From Zoogloea sp041911615 (GTDB lineage: Bacteria; Pseudomonadota; Gammaproteobacteria; Burkholderiales; Rhodocyclaceae): DNA of 64,000 nt. Position 1 is the first letter of the stretch. The number at the start of each line of letters is the position of its first letter. Under the pieces are notes generated by a model. The model did not search any database and was not told the DNA's origin. It worked only from the letters and a program-made list of their open reading frames with translations. A program made the position numbers and the translations under genes. Below are positions 34,923 to 43,443 of the stretch, in pieces. The DNA is taken from positions 1-64,000 of the forward strand of contig NZ_JAYROR010000040.1 of the NCBI RefSeq assembly GCF_041911615.1, read 5' to 3'.

Positions 34923-35597
34923 ATGCACGCCAACACCGTCACCGAGCAGCTCACCGCCGCCGGCCGCGCCATCGAGCACGACTCCTTCGCCATCATCGAC
35001 GCCGAGGCCGGCCCCCACGCCTACGCCCCCGACGAATGGCCGCTGGTGCGCCGCATGATCCACGCCAACGCCGACTTCGAGTTCAACGGCCTCACCGCCT
35101 TCCACCCCCGCGCGATGCAGGCCGGCCTCGCCCGCATCCTGGCTGGCGGCACCCCGCTGGTGGCCGACGTGGAAATGATCTGCGTGGGCCTCTCGCGGCC
35201 GCGCCTCGCGCACTTCGGCATCGCCACCCACCAGTTCATCTCCGACCCGGACGTGATCGACGCCGCCCGCCGCGACGACACCACCCGCGCCGTGCAGGCC
35301 ATGCGCAAGGCCCACCGGCTGGGCCTGCTCGATGGCGCCATCGTCGGCATCGGCAACGCCCCCACCGCGCTGATCGAGGTGGTTCGCCTGATCCGCGACG
35401 AGGGTGTGCGCCCGGCGCTGGTCGTCGGCATGCCGGTCGGCTTCGTCTCGGCAGCGGAATCCAAGGACCTGCTGATGGCCTTGGACGAGGTGCCGTGGGT
35501 CGCCATCCGCGGCCGCAAGGGCGGCTCAACGCTGGTCGTCGCCGCCGTGCACGCCCTCCTCGGCCTCGCCGAGGCCCACCAGCGCGACGCCGCCTGA
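34923..35597 (+). CDS. cobH: Precorrin-8X methylmutase (cobalt-precorrin-8 methylmutase)
   Basis: 224 residues from the ATG at 34923. CobH/CbiC signatures: VRRMIHANADFEF with the catalytic His, TPLVADVEMICVGLSR, GIGNAPTALIEV, PALVVGMPVGFVSAAESK and GRKGGSTLVVAAVHAL. It moves the C-11 methyl group to C-12, giving hydrogenobyrinate or cobyrinate. Located between cbiX and cbiD with 7-8 bp gaps. Confidence 0.96.
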   Translation: MHANTVTEQLTAAGRAIEHDSFAIIDAEAGPHAYAPDEWPLVRRMIHANADFEFNGLTAFHPRAMQAGLARILAGGTPLVADVEMICVGLSRPRLAHFGIATHQFISDPDVIDAARRDDTTRAVQAMRKAHRLGLLDGAIVGIGNAPTALIEVVRLIRDEGVRPALVVGMPVGFVSAAESKDLLMALDEVPWVAIRGRKGGSTLVVAAVHALLGLAEAHQRDAA

Positions 35598-35605
35598 GGC
35601 ACCCC

Positions 35606-36757
35606 ATGGCAGCAGGCCACGCCCTCCCCGAAAAAGTCCGCAAGGGCGACCCCAAGCGCGATCGCGGCAGCCGCACGGGCTTTTCCACCGGCGCCAACGC
35701 CGCCGCCGCCGCGGCCGCCGCCACGCTGGGCCTCGTCCACGGCCGGGTGCCCGAGTTCGTCGACTGCGTGCTGCCCAACACCCAGCGAGTCCGCTTCACG
35801 ATCACCGACGGCTGGACCGACGGCCGGCGCGCCCGCGCCGTCAGCATCAAGGACGCCGGCGACGACCCGGACGCCACCAACGGCGCCCACCTCACCGCCT
35901 ACGTCGAGCGCCAGCCCGGCGGCGGCGGCGAGATCGTGCTGCGCGGCGGGCCGGGGGTCGGCATCGTCACCAAGCCGGGGCTCGGTCTCGACGTCGGCGG
36001 CCCGGCGATCAATCCGGTGCCGCGCCGGAGCATCACCGAAAACGTGCGCAGCGTCGGCAGCCCCATCCTCGAAGCCGGCGACGGCCTCGCCGTCACCATC
36101 TCGGTGCCCGGCGGCGACGAGATGGCCAAGAAAACCCTCAACGCCCGCCTCGGCATCCTCGGCGGCATCTCCATCCTCGGCACCACCGGCATCGTGCGCC
36201 CCTACTCCACCGCCGCCTTCCGGGCCAGCGTGGTGCAGGCGGTGGACGTGGCCGCCAACCAGGGCCAGACCAGCGTGGTGTTCACCACCGGCGGGCGCAC
36301 CGAAAAATGCGCGATGCGCTGCTTCCCCGAGCTCGACGAAGCCTGCTTCGTGCAGATGGGCGACTTCGTCAAGGCCGCCTTCCAGACCGCGGTGAAGCAG
36401 CAGATGCAGCACATCGTTGTCGGCGCGATGGTCGGAAAGCTCACCAAGATCGCCCAAGGGCTGTCGGTCACCCACGCCTGGCGCGAGGAGGTGGACCGCG
36501 AACTGATCGCCGCCGCCGCAGCCGAGGTGGGCGCGCCGCCCGATCTGGTGGACGAGATCCGCGCCGCCGAAACCGCCCGCTTCGCCGCCGAACGCCTCGC
36601 CGAACTCGACCTCACCGTCGCCTTTCACCGGGCCCTGGCCGAGCGCGCCATCCGCAGCCTGCGCGCCCGCTACCCCGGCCCCCACCGCCTCACCGTGCTC
36701 GCCTGCAATTTCGAGGGCGTGCCCATCGTCACCGTGGAAGAACATGAACTCGCCTGA
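35606..36757 (+). CDS. cbiD: Cobalt-precorrin-5B C1-methyltransferase
   Basis: 383 residues from the ATG at 35606. CbiD signatures: SRTGFSTGANAAAAAAAA, GVGIVTKPGLGLDVGGPAIN, NARLGILGGISILGTTGIVR, FTTGGRTEK and VGAMVGKLTKIAQG. CbiD is specific to the cobalt-early (anaerobic-type) route, where it methylates C-1 in place of CobF. It overlaps cobL by 14 nt. Confidence 0.96.
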   Translation: MAAGHALPEKVRKGDPKRDRGSRTGFSTGANAAAAAAAATLGLVHGRVPEFVDCVLPNTQRVRFTITDGWTDGRRARAVSIKDAGDDPDATNGAHLTAYVERQPGGGGEIVLRGGPGVGIVTKPGLGLDVGGPAINPVPRRSITENVRSVGSPILEAGDGLAVTISVPGGDEMAKKTLNARLGILGGISILGTTGIVRPYSTAAFRASVVQAVDVAANQGQTSVVFTTGGRTEKCAMRCFPELDEACFVQMGDFVKAAFQTAVKQQMQHIVVGAMVGKLTKIAQGLSVTHAWREEVDRELIAAAAAEVGAPPDLVDEIRAAETARFAAERLAELDLTVAFHRALAERAIRSLRARYPGPHRLTVLACNFEGVPIVTVEEHELA

Positions 36758-38033
36758 ACCCTGCCGACTCATCGGCATCCTCGACGACGGCTGGGCCGGC
36801 CTGGGCGAACTTGCCCGCGCCCGCCTCGCCGGCTGCGACCTGGTCATCGGCGCCCGCCGCACGCTGGAGCTCGTTGCCCCCCACCTTCCCTCCCGGGTGG
36901 AACAACGGGCGATGGACGGCCTCCTCGGCCGTGTCCCGGAATGGGTCCGTGCGGCGCGCGGCGCCGGCCAATCCTGCGCCGTGCTCGCCACCGGCGATCC
37001 GCTGTGCCACGGCATCGGCGGCTTCCTCGCCGGCAAGCTCGGGGCGGACGCCATCGACGTGCTCCCCGCCCCCTCCACGCTGCAGCTCGCCTTCGCCCGC
37101 CTCAAGCTGAGCTGGCAGGGCGCGCGCATCGTCTCGGTGCACGGGCGCGACAGCGGTGAATGGTTCGACGGCGCACCGCCCGAACACGGCCTCTACCCGC
37201 TCCTGCGCGCCGCCGCCGGGCCGGCGCCGATCGGCGCCTTCACCAGCCCCGCCAACAGCCCCGACCGCATCGCCCGGGCGCTGGTCGCGGCGGGCCACGG
37301 GGACGACTTCCGTCTCTCGGTCGCCGCCCGCCTGGGCCTGCCCGACGAACGCCTCGACACCGCCCTGGCCCTGACCAACGCCGCCGGGATGCACTTCGCC
37401 GACCCCAACATCGTCGTGCTCGAACGCATCGCCCCGCCGGACACCCACGCGATCTTCGGCTTCGACGACGCCGACTACATCCAGCGCGCCCCCGAGAAGG
37501 GCCTCATCACCAAGCAGGAGGCCCGCGCCCTGTCGCTGGCGCGGCTCGGCCTGCGGCCCGACAGCCTGGTGTGGGACATCGGCGCCGGCGCCGGCTCGGT
37601 GGGCCTCGAAGCCGCCCGCCTCGCCCACGCCGGCCACGTCTGGGCCATCGAGAAGAACCCCGGCGACGCCGCCAACGCCCGCACCAACGCCCACCGCCTC
37701 AAGGCCACCAACTACACCCTGGTCGAGGGCAAGGCGCCCGACGGCCTCGACGCCTGGCCCGACCCCGACGCGGTGTTCGTCGGCGGGTCGGGCGGCGAGC
37801 TGGCCGCGCTGATCCGCCTCGTCCTCGCCCGACTGCGCCCCGGCGGCCGGCTGGTGATGAACTTCGTGACCCTCGAAAACCTCGCCACCGCCACCGCCAC
37901 CCTCGCCGAGGCCGGCGCCGCCTGGGACGTGATCCAGCTCCAGGCCTCCCGCAGCCAGCCCATCCTCGACATGCACCGCCTCGCCGCCCACAACCCGGTG
38001 TGGATCGTCTCCACTCGCAAGGACGCCCCATGA
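36744..38033 (+). CDS. cobL: CobL: fused CbiE/CbiT precorrin-6/7 C5,C15-methyltransferase (C12-decarboxylating)
   Basis: 429 residues in two domains. The N-terminal CbiE-like methylase (about 1-215) has ATGDPLCHGIGGFLAGKLG and FTSPANSPDRIARAL. The C-terminal CbiT-like domain (about 235-429) has an SAM-binding VWDIGAGAGSVGLEAARLA and PDAVFVGGSGGEL. CobL methylates C-5 and C-15 and removes the C-12 acetate carboxyl. In many cobalt-early organisms CbiE and CbiT are separate; here they are one protein. It overlaps cbiD by 14 nt and cobI by 4 nt. Confidence 0.95.
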   Translation: MNSPEPCRLIGILDDGWAGLGELARARLAGCDLVIGARRTLELVAPHLPSRVEQRAMDGLLGRVPEWVRAARGAGQSCAVLATGDPLCHGIGGFLAGKLGADAIDVLPAPSTLQLAFARLKLSWQGARIVSVHGRDSGEWFDGAPPEHGLYPLLRAAAGPAPIGAFTSPANSPDRIARALVAAGHGDDFRLSVAARLGLPDERLDTALALTNAAGMHFADPNIVVLERIAPPDTHAIFGFDDADYIQRAPEKGLITKQEARALSLARLGLRPDSLVWDIGAGAGSVGLEAARLAHAGHVWAIEKNPGDAANARTNAHRLKATNYTLVEGKAPDGLDAWPDPDAVFVGGSGGELAALIRLVLARLRPGGRLVMNFVTLENLATATATLAEAGAAWDVIQLQASRSQPILDMHRLAAHNPVWIVSTRKDAP

Positions 38034-38809
38034 CTGCACCCACCTGTGGCCGCCTGATCGGCGCCTCCCTCGGCCCCGGCGATCCGGCGCTCATCACGCG
38101 CCGCGCCTGGGCCTGCCTCAACGGCGACGCCCGCTGGCTCTACCCGGTCAAGAAGGCCGAGGAATCTTCCTACGCCCTCGGCATCGTCGAGCGCGGCGGC
38201 CTCGCCATCCCCGCCGACGCCGAAGCCCTGGTCTTCCCGATGACCCGCGACCCGGTCGCCCTCGCCAAGGCCTGGGCCCGCGCCGCCGAACGCACCGTCG
38301 CGCTGCTGCGCGAAGGGCGCGACCTGGTCTTCCTCGTCGAGGGCGACGCCTCCACCTTCTCCACCTTCGGCCACCTCGCCCGGGTGGTGCGCGAGCTCGC
38401 CCCCGAGGTGGAGGTGGAGACCATCCCCGGCGTGTCGTCCTTCGCCGCCGCCGCGGCCGGCACCGGGCTCACCCTGGCCGAAGAGGACGAGACCTTCGCG
38501 GTGATCCCCGCCGCCTACGGCGTGCCGGTGATCGAGCGCCTCCTCGACGAGTTCGACACCCTGGTGCTGCTCAAGGTCAAGCCGCTGCTCGACGAGGTGC
38601 TGGCGCTGCTCGAGCGGCGCGGCCTCACCGCCACCAGCTGCTTCGTCGAAAAAGTCGGCGCGCCGGACGAGCGCATCGTCCGCGACGTGGCCTGCCTCGC
38701 CGGAGAAAAGGTCAACTACCTTTCCCTATTGCTCGTCCAGAACCCCAAACGGGCCCGTGGCGAGCTGCGCCGCGGCTGCCGCAAGCGCGCCGAACCCAGC
38801 GCCGCCTGA
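38030..38809 (+). CDS. cobI: Precorrin-2 / cobalt-precorrin-2 C20-methyltransferase
   Basis: 259 residues from the ATG at 38030. The tetrapyrrole methylase family with LIGASLGPGDPALITRRAWA, LVFLVEGDASTFSTFGHLAR, ETIPGVSSFAAAAAGTGLTL and a C-terminal VNYLSLLLV. The motifs match CobI/CbiL, the first methylation after cobalt insertion. The start overlaps the cobL stop (ATGA). A 43-bp gap follows to cbiG, the widest gap inside the operon. Confidence 0.94.
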   Translation: MTAPTCGRLIGASLGPGDPALITRRAWACLNGDARWLYPVKKAEESSYALGIVERGGLAIPADAEALVFPMTRDPVALAKAWARAAERTVALLREGRDLVFLVEGDASTFSTFGHLARVVRELAPEVEVETIPGVSSFAAAAAGTGLTLAEEDETFAVIPAAYGVPVIERLLDEFDTLVLLKVKPLLDEVLALLERRGLTATSCFVEKVGAPDERIVRDVACLAGEKVNYLSLLLVQNPKRARGELRRGCRKRAEPSAA

Positions 38810-38852
38810 CGCCCCGGCCCGCCCCTTCCACCGCTTCGCCACGATTTTCGCC

Positions 38853-39623
38853 ATGACCCAGCACCTGCCCTTCCCCAACGCGCGCATCGCCGTCGTCTCG
38901 ATCACCCGCCACGGCATCGCGCTCGCCGGCCACGTGATCGCCTCGCTGCCCGGCGCCCGCCTGTTCGCCCCCGAGAAGTTCGCCGCCGAGGCCGAAGCCG
39001 CCGCGCCCGGCGCCGCCAGCTGCTACGCCGGCAAGACCGCCGAGCAGATCCCGATCCTGTTCTCCAACTTCGACGGCATCGTCGCCATCGTGTCCCTCGG
39101 CGCGATGGTGCGGCTGGTCGCGCCCTACCTGGTGCGCAAGGAATCCGACCCCGGCGTGGTCGTCATCGACGAAGCCGGGCGCTTCGTGATCCCGATGCTC
39201 TCCGGCCACCTGGGCGGCGCCAACGCCCTGGCCGGCATGCTGGCCCAGGCGCTCGACGCCACGCCGGTGCTCACCACCGCCTCCGACGCCCGCCAGACCC
39301 TCGCCGTCGATCTGCTCGGCCGCGAGCTGGGCTGGACCTTCGATGCCAGCCACGACGAGATCGTCCGCGCCAGCGCCGCGATGGTGAACGACGAGCCGGT
39401 GGCCTTCGTCCAGGAAGCCGGCAGCCCCGACTGGTGGCCCCGCCACGCCAACGGCCGCAACGGCCCGCTGCCCGCCAACCTGCACCGCTTCGCCCGCCTC
39501 GAGGACGTGGAACCCGAGCGCTTCGGCGCCGTGCTGTGGGTCAGCCACCGCGCGCTGCCCGCCGCGCTGGCGCCCGCCCTGGCCGGCAAGCGCGTCATCT
39601 ACCGTCCGCCGGTGGCGCCATGA
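38853..39623 (+). CDS. cbiG: CbiG N-terminal and central domains (cobalt-precorrin-5A hydrolase)
   Basis: 256 residues from the ATG at 38853. CbiG signatures: IAVVSITRHGIALAGHV, FDGIVAIVSLGAMVRLVAPY, VVVIDEAGRFVIPMLSGHLG and GANALAGMLAQAL. CbiG opens the delta-lactone ring and loses acetaldehyde in the cobalt-early pathway. Full-length CbiG has an extra C-terminal domain; here that domain is encoded by the next, separate gene, which overlaps by four bases. Confidence 0.93.
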   Translation: MTQHLPFPNARIAVVSITRHGIALAGHVIASLPGARLFAPEKFAAEAEAAAPGAASCYAGKTAEQIPILFSNFDGIVAIVSLGAMVRLVAPYLVRKESDPGVVVIDEAGRFVIPMLSGHLGGANALAGMLAQALDATPVLTTASDARQTLAVDLLGRELGWTFDASHDEIVRASAAMVNDEPVAFVQEAGSPDWWPRHANGRNGPLPANLHRFARLEDVEPERFGAVLWVSHRALPAALAPALAGKRVIYRPPVAP

Positions 39624-40021
39624 ACCGCCCGATCGCCCTGGGCCTCGGCTGCGACCGCGGCACCCCCGCCGCCACCCTGGTGTGGGCGGTGGTGGATGCG
39701 CTGGCCAGCTGCGGCGCGCGCCTCGGCGACGTGAGCGCGGTGGCCAGCATCGACCTCAAGGCCGACGAGGCCGGCCTTGCCGAGCTGGCCCGCTGGCAGG
39801 GCTGGACGATCCGCTTCTATCCGGCCGCCGAGCTGGCCGCGGTGCCGGTGCCGCACCCGTCGGAAACCGTGCGCAAGTACACCGGCACGCCGTCGGTATC
39901 CGAGGCCGCCGCCCTGCTCGCCGCCGGCGCCGGCATGGACCACCTGCTCGTCGAAAAACACAAATACCGCGGCCCCGACGGCCGCAACGCCACCGTTTCC
40001 ATCGCGAGGATTCCCCAATGA
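39620..40021 (+). CDS. cobE: CobE / CbiG C-terminal domain protein
   Basis: 133 residues from the ATG at 39620. It matches the free-standing CbiG C-terminal domain (CobE): ALGLGCDRGTPAATLVWAVV, VASIDLKADEAGLAELARW and HPSETVRKYTGTPSVSEAAA, with KYRGPDGRNATVSIARI at the end. In this strain CbiG is therefore split in two adjacent coupled genes. The role of CobE is not fully established; it may help bind or channel the corrin intermediate. It overlaps both neighbours by four bases. Confidence 0.9.
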   Translation: MNRPIALGLGCDRGTPAATLVWAVVDALASCGARLGDVSAVASIDLKADEAGLAELARWQGWTIRFYPAAELAAVPVPHPSETVRKYTGTPSVSEAAALLAAGAGMDHLLVEKHKYRGPDGRNATVSIARIPQ

Positions 40022-40980
40022 GCGACACCCCCGCCACGCCCGCCACCGGCAAGATCATGCTGGTCGGCCTCGGCCCCGGCAGCCACGACCACCTCACCGC
40101 CCGCGCCCGCGCCGCCATCGCCGAGGCCGACACGGTGATCGGCTACGTCACCTACATCCGCCTGGTGGCCGACCTGGTCGAGGGCAAGGAGGTCATCAAG
40201 AAATCGATGACCGAGGAGCTCGACCGCGCCATCGAAGCCTTCGAGCGCGCCCGCGCGGGCAAGAAGGTGGCGCTGATCTCGTCCGGCGACGCCGGCGTCT
40301 ATGGCATGGCCGGGCCCACCTTCGAGGTGCTGTTCCAGGCCGGATGGACGCCCGACAGCGGCATCGATGTGGAAATCATCCCCGGCGCCTCGGCGCTCAA
40401 CACCTGCGCCGCGCTGGTGGGCGCGCCGCTCACCCACGACTTCTGCGCCATCAGCCTGTCGGACCTGCTGACCCCGTGGCCGACCATCGCCCGACGGCTC
40501 GACGCGGTGGCCGCCGCGGATTTCGTAGTCGCGCTGTACAACCCCAAGAGCGGCCGCCGCACGCGCCAGATCGTCGAGGCGCGGCGCCTGTTCCTGCGCC
40601 ACCGCCGCCCGGACACCCCGGTGGCCATCGTCAAGTCGGCCTACCGGCCCAAGCAGCGCATCGAGTTCACCACCCTCGAGAAGATGACCGACTGCGACAT
40701 CGGCATGTTGTCGACCGTGCTCATCGGCAACTCCAACACCTTCGTGCGCCACGGGCTGATGGTCACGCCGCGGGGCTACGCCAACAAGTACGAGGTGGAC
40801 AGCGGCGCCACCCGCGCCGGCGAGCAGGCCGGGCGCTCCCTCTCCAGCGGCCTCGACGGCTGGCTCGCCGGCCTGCACGCCAGCGGCCTCGGCGCCGCCG
40901 AGCTGGCCGCCCGGCACCGCCTGCCCGAGGACTACATCGCCGCCCTGCTGGCTGAACCGGTCACGGAGGCCGACACATGA
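40018..40980 (+). CDS. cobJ: Precorrin-3B / cobalt-precorrin-3 C17-methyltransferase
   Basis: 320 residues. The CobJ/CbiH methylase signature: IMLVGLGPGSHDHLTARARA, ALISSGDAGVYGMAGPTFEV, IPGASALNTCAALVGAPL, DFCAISLSDLLTPW and ALYNPKSGRRT. It methylates C-17 with ring contraction. The C-terminal 60 residues (from ANKYEVDSGATRAGEQAGR) form a small extra helical tail after the methylase core. ATGA overlaps at both ends. Confidence 0.95.
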   Translation: MSDTPATPATGKIMLVGLGPGSHDHLTARARAAIAEADTVIGYVTYIRLVADLVEGKEVIKKSMTEELDRAIEAFERARAGKKVALISSGDAGVYGMAGPTFEVLFQAGWTPDSGIDVEIIPGASALNTCAALVGAPLTHDFCAISLSDLLTPWPTIARRLDAVAAADFVVALYNPKSGRRTRQIVEARRLFLRHRRPDTPVAIVKSAYRPKQRIEFTTLEKMTDCDIGMLSTVLIGNSNTFVRHGLMVTPRGYANKYEVDSGATRAGEQAGRSLSSGLDGWLAGLHASGLGAAELAARHRLPEDYIAALLAEPVTEADT

Positions 40981-41327
40981 GCGACGTCGTCAAACCGAAG
41001 ATCGGCGGCTACCGCCGTCACCTGCTGGTGTGCACCGGCCCACGCTGCACCGCCGACGGCCAGGCCCAGGCGCTGTTCGACAGCCTCGGCGCCAAGTTCA
41101 AGGCCGCCGGGCTCGACGCCGGCGCGCTGCGCGTCAAGCGCACCCGCGCCGCCTGCTTCGCCGCCTGCAAGGGCGGGCCGATCCTCTGCGTGCAGCCCGA
41201 CGGCACCTGGTACTACGGCGTCACCGATGCCGTGATGGACCGCATCGTCGCCGAGCACCTGGTCGGCGGCCGCCCGGTGGACGCCCACGTCTTCCACCAG
41301 GCCGACGACGCCCCCAGCGGAGACTGA
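40977..41327 (+). CDS. Thioredoxin-like [2Fe-2S] ferredoxin of the cobalamin operon (CbiW-like)
   Basis: 116 residues. Cysteines at 19 and 24 (LVCTGPRC) and at 60, 64 and 71 (AACFAACKGGPILC) fit the thin 2Fe-2S ferredoxin family. Similar ferredoxins (CbiW) occur in cobalamin clusters of other bacteria, where they may supply electrons, for example for cobalt reduction or a missing reductase step. Because no cobK/cbiJ is present in the operon, a redox role is of interest, but this is inference. It overlaps cobJ by 4 nt and ends 4 bp before the TonB receptor. Confidence 0.85.
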   Translation: MSDVVKPKIGGYRRHLLVCTGPRCTADGQAQALFDSLGAKFKAAGLDAGALRVKRTRAACFAACKGGPILCVQPDGTWYYGVTDAVMDRIVAEHLVGGRPVDAHVFHQADDAPSGD

Positions 41328-41331
41328 GCCC

Positions 41332-43416
41332 ATGCCCCCTCGCGTTTCCCTCGCGCTGCTCGCCGCGGCGCTGCCCGCGCTCGCCCCTGCGGCGGGCGTG
41401 CCCACCCTGCAGGAAGTCACCGTCAATGCCGGCGGTCAGGGCGAGATCGGCCTCGCCGACTCGGCCACCGAAGGCACGGTCACCGCCCGCCAGCTCGCCA
41501 ACCGGCCGCTGCTGCGGCCCGCCGAAGTCATGGAGACCATCCCCGGCCTGGTGGTCACCCAGCACTCCGGCGACGGCAAGGCCAACCAGTATTTCCTGCG
41601 CGGCTTCAACCTCGACCACGGCAGCGACTTCGCCACCAGCGTCATGGGCATGCCCGCCAACATGGCCAGCCACGCCCACGGCCAGGGCTACATGGACCTC
41701 AACTTCCTGATCCCCGAGCTGATCGGCGCCGTGCAATACCGCAAAGGGGTTTACAGCGCCGAGGACGGCGACTTCGCCACCGCCGGCGCGGCGCGCATCG
41801 ACTACCTGCGCCAGCTCGCGGCGCCGTTTGCCGACCTGGGCATCGGACAGAACGGCTACCGCCGCGCCCTGCTGGCCGGCAGCCGCGACCTGGACGGCCT
41901 CACCCTGCTGGGCGCCCTCGAACTCGCCGGCAACGACGGCCCGTGGGACCAGCCCGAGCACCTCAAGAAGCACAACGCCGTGCTGCGCCTGTCGGAAGGC
42001 AGCGCCAGCCACGGCTTCGCCCTCACCGCCATGGCCTACGACGCCCGCTGGACCGCCACCGAGCACGTGCCCGAGCGGGCCATCGACAGCGGCGAGATCG
42101 GCCGCTACGGCGCGCTCTCCCCCAACGACGGGGGCCGCACCCACCGCTACAGCCTGTCCGGCGAATGGGCGCGGCGCGACGGCGCGGGCAGCAGCCGGGC
42201 CAGCGCCTATGTCATCGACTACGGGCTCAACTTGTTCTCGGCGCCGTCGGGTTTCATCGGCGGGCCGCAGGGCGACCAGCACGAGCAGGCCGACGCCCGC
42301 ACGGTGTGGGGCGGCCAGGCCAGCCGCAGCGCGTCCGCCGGCCCGGCCCTGCGCCACACCCTGTTCACCGTCGGCGTGCAGCTGCGCCAGGACCGCATCC
42401 GCAGCGTCGGCCTGTACGCCACCGAGGACCGCCAGCGCCGCGACACCGTGCGTCAGGATCGCATCACCGAAACCGCCGCCGGCCTGTTCGTCGAGGCGCG
42501 CACCGACTGGTTGCCGTGGCTGCGCAGCACCGTCGGCCTGCGTCGGGACGCGGTGGACGCCCGCGTCACCGCCACCGGCGGCGCCTTCAACCTGGGCAAC
42601 GGCGGCGAGGCCCGCGCCGGGCAGACCAGCCCCAAGCTGGGTATCGTGCTGGGGCCCTTCGAGGCACTCGGGCAGAGCGAGTTCTACGCCAACTGGGGCC
42701 ACGGCTTCCACAGCAACGACGCCCGCGGCGCCACCAGCACCGCCAACCCGGTGGACGGCAGCGCGGTCGACCGCCTGCCGCTGCTGGTGCGCGCCCGCGG
42801 CAGCGAGATCGGGCTGCGGGCGATGCCCTTGCCCGGCTGGCACAGCAGCCTCGCCCTGTGGCGCATGGATCTGGCGTCGGAACTGGTCTTCGTCGGCGAC
42901 GAGGGCGTGACCGAGCCCAAAGGCGCGTCGCGCCGCCACGGGCTGGAGTGGTCCAACTACTACACCGCCGCCCACGGTCTGATCGTCGACGGCGACCTGG
43001 CCCTGGCCCACGCCCGCTTCACCCACCCCAACGTCGACAACGGCGGCACCCGGGTGCCCAACGCGATCCCGCTCACCGCGTCGCTGGGCGCCACCGTCGA
43101 TCCGGGCGGGCGCTGGTTTGGCGGGGTGCGCCTGCGCTATCTGGGCGCCTATCCGCTGGAAGAAACCGGGCGCGAGAAATCCACGCCCTTCCTGATGGCC
43201 AACCTCAAGCTCGGCTACCGGGTGGATGCGCGCACGCGCATCACCCTCGACGTGCTCAACCTGTTCGACCGCAAGGCCAACGACATCGAATACTGGGGCG
43301 GCGCCTGCACCCGCGGCGAAAGCGCGTCCGGCACCTGCGGCGGCGGCATCGACGGGCGCCTGGTGCATCCGCTGGAGCCGCGCACCCTGCGCCTGGGGCT
43401 GCGGGTGGCTTTCTGA
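41332..43416 (+). CDS. TonB-dependent outer-membrane receptor of the cobalamin operon
   Basis: 694 residues. A signal peptide (VSLALLAAALPALAPAAG) and a TonB-box-like LQEVTVNA are followed by a plug (about 40-160: VMETIPGLVVTQHSGDG, NQYFLRGFNLDHGSDFAT) and a 22-strand barrel ending in LRLGLRVAF with the terminal Phe. The plug contains MPANMASHAHGQGYMD with two His and three Met, possibly metal-binding. As last gene of the B12-riboswitch operon it may import cobalt complexes, cobinamide or cobalamin; it is shorter and different from a classic BtuB as far as I can see. Confidence 0.88.
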   Translation: MPPRVSLALLAAALPALAPAAGVPTLQEVTVNAGGQGEIGLADSATEGTVTARQLANRPLLRPAEVMETIPGLVVTQHSGDGKANQYFLRGFNLDHGSDFATSVMGMPANMASHAHGQGYMDLNFLIPELIGAVQYRKGVYSAEDGDFATAGAARIDYLRQLAAPFADLGIGQNGYRRALLAGSRDLDGLTLLGALELAGNDGPWDQPEHLKKHNAVLRLSEGSASHGFALTAMAYDARWTATEHVPERAIDSGEIGRYGALSPNDGGRTHRYSLSGEWARRDGAGSSRASAYVIDYGLNLFSAPSGFIGGPQGDQHEQADARTVWGGQASRSASAGPALRHTLFTVGVQLRQDRIRSVGLYATEDRQRRDTVRQDRITETAAGLFVEARTDWLPWLRSTVGLRRDAVDARVTATGGAFNLGNGGEARAGQTSPKLGIVLGPFEALGQSEFYANWGHGFHSNDARGATSTANPVDGSAVDRLPLLVRARGSEIGLRAMPLPGWHSSLALWRMDLASELVFVGDEGVTEPKGASRRHGLEWSNYYTAAHGLIVDGDLALAHARFTHPNVDNGGTRVPNAIPLTASLGATVDPGGRWFGGVRLRYLGAYPLEETGREKSTPFLMANLKLGYRVDARTRITLDVLNLFDRKANDIEYWGGACTRGESASGTCGGGIDGRLVHPLEPRTLRLGLRVAF

Positions 43417-43443
43417 GCGCCCCGGCGGCGCGGGGCGGGCGGC

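Noticed and set aside
41221..43368. A 715-residue minus-strand frame across the TonB receptor
   Set aside because: Composition is Ala/Gly/Val/Gln-rich with no motif; the plus strand is a clear receptor.
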